Assembly (NCBI RefSeq): GCF_000003605.2
Contig: NW_003123914.1
Coordinates: 21,449-33,862, forward strand
Source of the DNA: Saccoglossus kowalevskii
Lineage: Eukaryota > Hemichordata > Enteropneusta > Harrimaniidae
Length of the DNA: 12,414 bases
Reading direction: 5' to 3'
Shown piece by piece: positions 7,660 through 12,414 of the stretch. The notes below the pieces were generated by a model. That model saw only the letters and a list, made by a program, of their open reading frames with translations. It did no database searches and was not told where the DNA came from. Numbering within the stretch: position 1 is the first letter of the stretch; each line of letters opens with the position of its first letter. A program made the translations under genes and the position numbers.

Positions 7660-8329
7660 CTATTATCAGGGGGAATTCTTTTCTCTGGGATCTCCACACG
7701 TGTCAGAGGGGAATCTCGTCTCGTCTCTATATCGCGACCCTTTGAGGTACGGGATCGGGTAAGTCACTTAGACTATACAGTCAAATAAGACACACTTAAT
7801 AAAATACGGTTCAACTCTCGTCTTAGCCGATCTGTCGAGCACTCTATAAGACGCAGCGCCCTGGGGAAAAATCCCCAAGACTATCGCAAGGCTGACCCAA
7901 GACTCGCCCAAGACTGTGCTTAGACTGCCTTAGACTCTCCAGGACTGGACTCTCGACTGCGTCTATCGTGGTGTACTCGCCAAGACCAACTCAAACTCTC
8001 TTTATTCATTTTCAAAACTCTAACCAATTACAAAGCAGTAAAAAGACTCTAAGGCCTAACCTTCAATCATAAAGCCAATCACACTAAGTACTGAATACGT
8101 CATATCTTTTGATTAATCGTTCACTATATTAATAACTACGGATACCAACTGTCAGAAATAGTAGTCAGAATAGCGACGGTTATCTCGTAATTAGTTCCAA
8201 ATCACTGAGACAAGTTCCGTCCAAAACGTCACATGGCCTAAACGGTGACAGACATAACACAGCAATTCACTCGTAATCAGCTAATTAAGTCGATCAACAG
8301 ATACGCGTAAACTAATTCATGACACTATT
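7660..8329 (-). mobile_element. LTR-like element (probable solo LTR), copy 1, with 5-bp target duplication
   Basis: The element spans 7665-8324 (660 bp) and is flanked by CTATT at 7660-7664 and 8325-8329. It aligns over its whole length to the copy at 11812-12364, at roughly 85% identity by eye outside indels. The two copies share exactly the same end points, with a different 5-bp duplication each. No terminal inverted repeat is seen. On the minus strand it starts TGTC, has GATTGG (8075-8080), then AATAAA (8001-8006), which suits an LTR read leftward. The minus-strand end is CTGAT rather than the canonical CA. Copy 1 carries about 39 bp and other insertions missing from copy 2. There is no coding sequence. 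Confidence 0.7.
7845..7966. repeat. conserved hairpin and AGACT array inside LTR-like copy 1
   Basis: TATAAG (7845-7850) is followed by the hairpin TGGGGA-AAAA-TCCCCA (7862-7877), and then five AGACT pentamers plus three GACT variants up to about 7957. In copy 2 the hairpin is kept (11971-11986, loop AAAG), but only two AGACT units remain. The array length therefore varies between copies while the hairpin stays. Confidence 0.55.
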
Positions 8330-8647
8330 TAGTGCCTCGGGGACGAGTGAATGGTTGGAAGGGGAAATGGAACCCAACTTGTATGATTCTATGTATTGCG
8401 CCCTCTGTCTATAATATTAATGAGCATATTTCACTCTTGACCCAGGCTACATCAGAACGAAAAGAATCCTTTCACACATTTAGTTCGCGCACCACCAGAA
8501 AATCATCAGTTTTGATGCTGTATGTGACCTATGTTAGTTCTTAGTGTTTTGCAATCGTTGGCTTCCACATCGTGCTCGGTAGATAATGTGATGGTGAATG
8601 CAAGCAGACTGGTGGCGTCTGAAAAAACGGTCTCACGCCGAGTTCCA
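8330..8647. other. no gene recognised
   Basis: Ordinary base composition with two short plus-strand open frames (starting near 8332 and 8531) that overlap, lack splice support and have no recognisable domain. I see no RNA gene or repeat ends. Confidence 0.4.
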
Positions 8648-8689
8648 GTTTATGCTCAGACCACTAACATTAGTGGTCTGAGGTTTATG
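8648..8689. mobile_element. perfect 28-bp palindrome between 7-bp direct repeats
   Basis: CTCAGACCACTAA (8655-8667), two bases CA, then its exact reverse complement TTAGTGGTCTGAG (8670-8682). Immediately outside on both sides is GTTTATG (8648-8654 and 8683-8689). The palindrome plus exact direct repeats has the form of a tiny insertion with a target duplication, such as two transposon ends joined head to head after loss of the interior. No larger relative is in the window, so the parent family is unknown. hAT elements usually make 8-bp duplications, so 7 bp does not fit neatly. Confidence 0.5.
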
Positions 8690-8821
8690 TTATCCCTCTC
8701 TAGTGTGCATTGCAGCAGTTATTTGAAGGGATGAAGGGGGGAAATCCTACTAACGGCTGTGATTAAAGAAACCAGAACTGGGTAAAGAACTTTAGTAGGA
8801 CGTGACTATCATTATGATAGT

Positions 8822-8954
8822 TTAAAGCGCGGTGGTCGTCGCGCGGCGCGTGTTCGAATTTCATGTAAATAAACAATGTATTTTACACGCGTTGTATACG
8901 TCGCTATGAGTCCCATATCGAACAGGACGCGGCACGACGACTGCCGCCCTTTAA
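8822..8954. mobile_element. TTAA-flanked MITE, copy B
   Basis: A 125-bp element (8826-8950) sits between TTAA at 8822-8825 and 8951-8954. Its ends are imperfect inverted repeats of about 34 bp, starting AGCGCGGTGGTCGTCG on the left and AGGGCGGCAGTCGTCG on the right (read inward), both continuing to TGTTCGA. Its left subterminal part matches the right side of copy A (ATAAACA and adjoining bases), and its right side matches the left side of copy A (ATATGGG then CTCATA). It is thus a shorter relative inserted in the opposite orientation. It has no coding capacity. Confidence 0.8.
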
Positions 8955-9043
8955 GAACAATCCCATAGATTATGAATGGATGGTTTCCCTGAGAAAACGT
9001 GTATAGTTTATAACAGAGTTGTCACTTTTTATCGTATCATTTT

Positions 9044-9069
9044 ACTAGCATAGTGTTAGCTATACTAGT
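9044..9069. repeat. short hairpin
   Basis: ACTAGCATAG (9044-9053), loop TGTTAG, then CTATACTAGT (9060-9069), with one mismatch in ten pairs. It sits between MITE copy B and the tandem repeat. No function can be assigned. Confidence 0.4.
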
Positions 9070-9090
9070 AGTAGAAAGTTGTATATTTCC

Positions 9091-9300
9091 CGTGATTCAA
9101 AGTTCGGTTAACTGATAATTAAAATTCGTGTTACTAAATTTGAACTTTAAACAAAACAAAAAAATCCATGTTGCCCGTAATTCGAAGTTCGGTTTAACTG
9201 TTATTTAAAGTTCGAGTTACTAAAGTGAACGTTTAACAAAAATAAAAATTTAGGTTGTCAGTAATTCGAAGTTCGGTTAACTGTTAGTAAAAGTTCGAGG
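9091..9300. repeat. 84-bp tandem repeat, about 2.5 units
   Basis: Unit 1 is 9091-9175 (85 bp), unit 2 is 9176-9259 (84 bp) and a partial unit 3 is 9260 to about 9300. Each begins with GTAATTCGAAGTTCGGTTAA or a close variant, continues with AAAGTTCGAGTTACTAAA, then an A-rich run and a TTG-containing end. Units differ at scattered positions, so the array is old. It could be a small satellite block or the inner part of a transposon. Confidence 0.7.
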
Positions 9301-9470
9301 TTTGTAACTCGAGGCGTGGCTTATTAAATATGGGCGTGGTCATTTTTGTAACTCGATGTTTTCGAAACTGGAACAATTATGCATCTCCACCCATGAGTCT
9401 TTGCGTTTTAGCGCGCGTTGTTATCGTCGATTGTGACTCAATTCCCGCGCGTGCGAACGCGGGTGACGAC
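9301..9470. other. CpG-rich stretch with GC-box-like motifs and a hairpin
   Basis: TTTGTAACTCGA occurs twice about 45 bp apart (near 9301 and 9345) around GGCGTGG and GGGCGTGG, which resemble Sp/KLF sites. Further on CCCGCG (9444-9449) and CGCGGG (9458-9463) form a short hairpin. The short plus-strand open frame starting at 9330 lacks coding support. This could be a regulatory region, but there is no clear start site. Confidence 0.3.
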
Positions 9471-9864
9471 CCTTCCGCTTCAAATATTCATCCTCCACAA
9501 ACTACCGTGTTTCCGATTTATTTCCTATGATAATCCCTGAGATAGTTTGACAAAACTCGTCACACACAATAATCGGAGTAAAATTTCGATAAACATAATT
9601 AACGCTTGCTAGGTTTGCACCACATCAAATATCAGCATTTTTACTATCTAGCAAAACACAGGCCAGTAACTCGCGGCTATCAAACCATACAAACTATGTC
9701 ATTTGATCAACGTGCCTAGTATGTTGGTCGGTTATTTACATGTCAGACTGCACTATTTTCAAAATTGTATTATGGCCACCTGGCAGAATTCCCATACGTA
9801 TCCACACTGTATCTATAAATGTAAAACATGAAACAGAATGTTACAAACATTCTCGGCTACTCAC
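9471..9864. other. no gene recognised
   Basis: AT-rich sequence with no convincing open frame, repeat or RNA gene on either strand. If the donor at 9859-9864 is real, this is intron. Confidence 0.4.
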
Positions 9865-10086
9865 TTGAATTCTGCATGATTTGTACTATTGTGGTGACGA
9901 CCATTAAACACACTGGGTGATAGCAGAACAACTGTTTCCTTCACTTGTGCTAATTTTTCTCTTTTTTTGATGAAATTGTATTTTCGCTGTATTTTTTTTT
10001 TATTTCTACTGCCGTGTGTAATATCTTTGCCGTAAGAAATACGCGTGCGGATTTTTTTGGAGTACTGACAAATTCCCACTTCCGGT
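9865..10086 (-). promoter_or_regulatory. possible promoter and first exon of a second minus-strand gene
   Basis: CACTTCCGGT at 10077-10086 is, on the minus strand, ACCGGAAGTG, the consensus ETS-family site common at animal start sites. CpG is dense around it, from about 10023 to 10290. On the minus strand about 215 nt further on is the donor TTCAA|GTGAGT (9859-9864). The sequence between is open for 83 codons in one frame, with lysine-rich composition encoded by A runs, and a shorter ATG in another frame begins near 9905. No acceptor-bounded second exon was found downstream, so this is weak. Confidence 0.22.
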
Positions 10087-10226
10087 CCGGTTAGACTTAA
10101 AATACACCACAAATATTCACTTTTGAGATATAATTTTTGGTATGTGTTGGTTCTTGGATATCTGAGCTTCGTCGTCCTGTACTTAGTTTAGTAATTCGAA
10201 CTTCCCAGTTTGCGTAAAAAGGGAGA

Positions 10227-10250
10227 ATTTTCGATTTCGACATCGAAAAT
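10227..10250. repeat. perfect 9-bp hairpin
   Basis: ATTTTCGAT (10227-10235), loop TTCGAC, then ATCGAAAAT (10242-10250). It lies in the CpG-rich stretch upstream of the ETS-type motif. The overlapping minus-strand open frame (10097-10315) has no other coding support. Confidence 0.45.
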
Positions 10251-10604
10251 GCCTTTGCTTCATTATTTGCTGACGGACGGCCGCTTAGGTATGTGCTCTG
10301 TAAGTTACAGCACATGAACCTAAAAACGTTAGGTAATCAAACAAAAATGACGTTGTACAAAAGTCCGAAAACTTCGTTAGGTCTTCATTTTTTCGTAGCA
10401 TAAAAACGATTTGCTCCCTTGCTTATTGTGACACCCTCAAATCAATTGATTTCCATTCCCCTCAAGAGTCAAAATGGTATATGCCTCCATTTTAAGCCAC
10501 GACTGGAAAAACTCTTTTTTGCTTGACGTGTTCATTTGCCTTCAATTACGTTTCAGTGGCTGTCACTGTCGTATTCTGAGTCTTGCCGATAACATTTTGG
10601 TTCA
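10251..10604. other. no gene recognised
   Basis: It contains one perfect 14-bp palindrome, AAATCAATTGATTT (10439-10452). Otherwise there is no open frame, repeat end or RNA gene that I can support. Confidence 0.4.
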
Positions 10605-10894
10605 AATTCACGTAGCTATCGACGAGAAAATTCAAAGGAAATCAAATTAGCATAACAATGCGTTTGAAGGTTGTTGCCATTTTATTCGACAGTTTCCCAC
10701 ACCAGTGCCACACCACAGACAACTAAAACATTAAACCTTTGTTGGGAAATTCACGTGCATTAAATTGCGTTTTAGAGTCCCCCATGTTTGTTCCAAAGAC
10801 TGCAGTCGCACCAGAGATAACCAGAACATTGATTCGTTACAAAAACGTTCGTCGTTAAATTCACGTTTAAAAATGTTTTGACCTTTGTCACCTA

Positions 10895-10904
10895 CCCCCC
10901 CCCC
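10895..10904. repeat. poly-C run
   Basis: Ten C in a row within CCTA(C)10TCCC. It is a simple repeat likely to vary in length. Confidence 0.8.
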
Positions 10905-11085
10905 TCCCACCAGCGCGAATTACAGCACTGGTATTTGTTCCCCGGGAATCTATAATCAAGTAATACAAATAGTGTCACTATGCAATATTTTTGGTGTAAC
11001 TTTACATTTACAAAACATTTAAGTATGTCCCCTACAAAAGTTTCCCAATTTTCTGCCTAAACAAATTTTCAACGAAAAAATTCAA

Positions 11086-11105
11086 TAGGTAGGTAGATAG
11101 ATAGA
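11086..11105. repeat. (TAGG)2(TAGA)3 microsatellite
   Basis: Two TAGG units are followed by three TAGA units without interruption. Confidence 0.85.
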
Positions 11106-11218
11106 AAATACAACATATTTCATTACCATAAGTTTATAAAACCTCCTGGGCCCAAAAACTAACAAACACGGGAAATGAAATGTTGCATTATTGTCGCCAT
11201 GTTTATTTATCCTTGACT

Positions 11219-11238
11219 ATTCTCTCACCAGAGAGAAT
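11219..11238. repeat. perfect 8-bp hairpin
   Basis: ATTCTCTC, loop ACCA, GAGAGAAT. The loop and right arm belong to the CACCAG-type motif of the surrounding degenerate repeats. Confidence 0.5.
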
Positions 11239-11440
11239 TACATCGCGAAAGTTTGTTTCCCCGGAAGTCTATAATAAAACTGAATTCACGTCCTAAATTC
11301 ATAAAAGGTGTTATTTAGGGCCTTACTGATCACTGCGTGTCCCGGAATCTATTGGGTCGCTATCGACGAGGTAAAAAGTCTCTCACCCCTTGGTTATTAT
11401 CACCGTTTTCGCCGCCGGAGGAATTTACGTCCCAAATGTT

Positions 11441-11806
11441 GGTTCCTGGTCACCTTCAATAAACAACTAACAGCTTGGTTGAATCATGGAACTGGTTGAA
11501 CTGATGATAAGACGGATAAATCTTTTGACTTCGAAACATTTTAATTATCATTTTTCTAAATACTAGTATATTGTTTAAACTTCTAATTATAATGTATACA
11601 CTACATTTAGATACGATTAGTCGCTGCAAGAAGCATTCTATTTGTAATCTTTCGAGGGTCATTGTACGTTTTCATGATATGAAATTAGAATCCACCCGAA
11701 TGTCAAAAACGGATAAAATGATAATTACGATTAGTAATATTTAACCCAATCGAAGACATTTTGTATTTATTTGATGCATTTAGTCGTAGATGTGCATTGG
11801 TTCAGT
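11441..11806. other. no gene recognised
   Basis: AT-rich DNA with a minus-strand 68-codon open frame (11456-11662) that lacks splice signals and a recognisable domain. I see nothing else. Confidence 0.4.
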
Positions 11807-12369
11807 GCGTTATCAGGGGGAAATCTTCTCCTCTGGGGTTCTCCACGCGTGTCAGGGGGGAATCTCGTCTCGTCTCTATATCTCGTCCCCTTGAGGTACG
11901 GGACCGGGAAAGTCACTTAAACTTTACAGTCTTAGTCGGTCAGTCGAGAACTCTATAAGACACAGCGCTCTGGGGAAAAGTCCCCAAGACTATCGCAAGG
12001 CTGACCCAAGAATCTCCTAGACTGCGTCTGTCGTGGTGTTCTCGCCAAGACCAACTAAAAACTCTCTTTATTCACTTTCAAAGCAGTTTAGGGCGTAACC
12101 TTCACACATACAGCCAATCACACTAAGTACTGGGCACGTCATATCTTTTGATTAATCGTTCACTATATTACTAACTGCAAATACCTACTGTCAGAAATAG
12201 CGTTCCGGATAGCGTCGGTTATCTCGTAATTAGTTCCAAATCACTGAGTCGAGTTCCGTCCAGAACCTCAAATGGGCCGAAACGATGACAAACATAACAC
12301 AGCAATTCGCTAGTAATCAGCTAATTAAGTCGATTAACAGATACGCAAAAACAAATTCATCACAGCGTT
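11807..12369 (-). mobile_element. LTR-like element (probable solo LTR), copy 2, with 5-bp target duplication
   Basis: The element spans 11812-12364 (553 bp), flanked by GCGTT at 11807-11811 and 12365-12369. It starts ATCAGGGGG and ends ATTCATCACA on the plus strand, the same end points as copy 1. An internal direct repeat of TCAGGGGG plus AATCT lies about 41 bp apart near its left end. On the minus strand GATTGG (12114-12119) precedes AATAAA (12067-12072). The hairpin TGGGGA-AAAG-TCCCCA is at 11971-11986. The target duplication differs from copy 1, so the two are separate insertions. No internal region or coding sequence adjoins it. Confidence 0.72.
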
Positions 12370-12393
12370 TTGTAAGACATTGTACAAATGTTA

Positions 12394-12407
12394 GACTGTC
12401 GACAGTC
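12394..12407. repeat. perfect 14-bp palindrome
   Basis: GACTGTCGACAGTC is its own reverse complement. It is 25 bp beyond the second LTR-like element and close to the window end, so its context is unknown. Confidence 0.5.
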
Positions 12408-12414
12408 CCTCTGG

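Larger units (their letters stand above)
10605..11440. repeat. field of degenerate repeats
   Basis: The 9-mer AATTCACGT occurs four times (10605-10613, 10748-10756, 10858-10866, 11283-11291), with a near match at 11421. GCTATCGACGAG occurs twice (10615-10626, 11359-11370). TTTGTTCCCCGG, AATCTATAAT and variants recur near 10933 and 11250, and a CACCAGAGA- or CACCAGCGC-type motif near 10809, 10909 and 11227. Order is partly kept: 9-mer, CACCAG motif, TTCCCCGG motif. This fits an old, rearranged tandem repeat or nested copies of one element, although spacing is irregular (143, 110 and 425 bp between 9-mers). No coding sequence is seen. Confidence 0.5.

Noticed and set aside
7522-7788. Plus-strand open frame whose STRVRGESRLVSISRP peptide recurs at 11761-11958
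   Set aside because: The shared peptide comes from the two copies of the LTR-like element. Flanking parts differ, the length is short, and the slight third-position excess of differences is too few to prove selection.
9091-9300. CRISPR-like array
   Set aside because: The units are directly adjacent and diverged along their whole length, without unique spacers, in animal-type DNA.
10550-10612. tRNA-like A and B boxes (TGGCTGTCACTG and GGTTCAAATTC)
   Set aside because: Spacing is roughly right, but no acceptor, D or T stem can be formed, and the B-box match overlaps the AATTCACGT repeat motif.
7665-12364. One LTR retrotransposon with paired LTRs and a 3.5-kb interior
   Set aside because: The two copies have different target duplications, each directly flanking its own copy, and the interior holds MITEs and simple repeats but no gag or pol similarity. 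Two separate insertions explain it better.

Overview
The window looks like nuclear DNA of an invertebrate animal. It is AT-rich (about 63% A+T by eye), has no long open frame, shows GT-AG type splice signals around short open stretches, and carries small DNA transposons and LTR-like elements. I cannot name the species or phylum. No protein here matches a family I can recognise, and every coding call is a candidate exon rather than a proven gene.

Positions 1 to about 6,500 are best read as one minus-strand gene. A TATA-less, CpG-containing promoter-like stretch (6440-6560) carries four ATGGYG motifs and ends in a consensus splice donor. An Arg-Gly-rich exon with the likely start codon follows (5653-5865). 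Short, locally GC-richer candidate exons lie at 5005-5100, 4826-4866, 4666-4741 and 3377-3506. A terminal exon (coding part 949-1097) has a strong acceptor, and an AATAAA sits at 480-485 on the minus strand. The reading phases of the middle exons do not all join, so the model is incomplete. In this part CpG is rare, roughly half the expected number, as in methylated invertebrate gene bodies.

Positions 6,600 to 9,400 form a mobile-element cluster with normal CpG density. There are two clear TTAA-flanked MITEs of one family (7340-7658 and 8822-8954), a probable third (6611-6714), an LTR-like element with a 5-bp target duplication (7660-8329), a perfect 28-bp palindrome between 7-bp direct repeats (8648-8689) and an 84-bp tandem repeat (9091-9300).

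Positions 9,400 to 11,800 have a CpG-rich spot with an ETS-type motif and a donor site (possible start of a second minus-strand gene, 9865-10086) and a field of degenerate repeats (10605-11440) built around a 9-mer that occurs four times. Positions 11807-12369 hold a second copy of the LTR-like element with a different 5-bp target duplication, so the two copies inserted independently and are not the two ends of one element.
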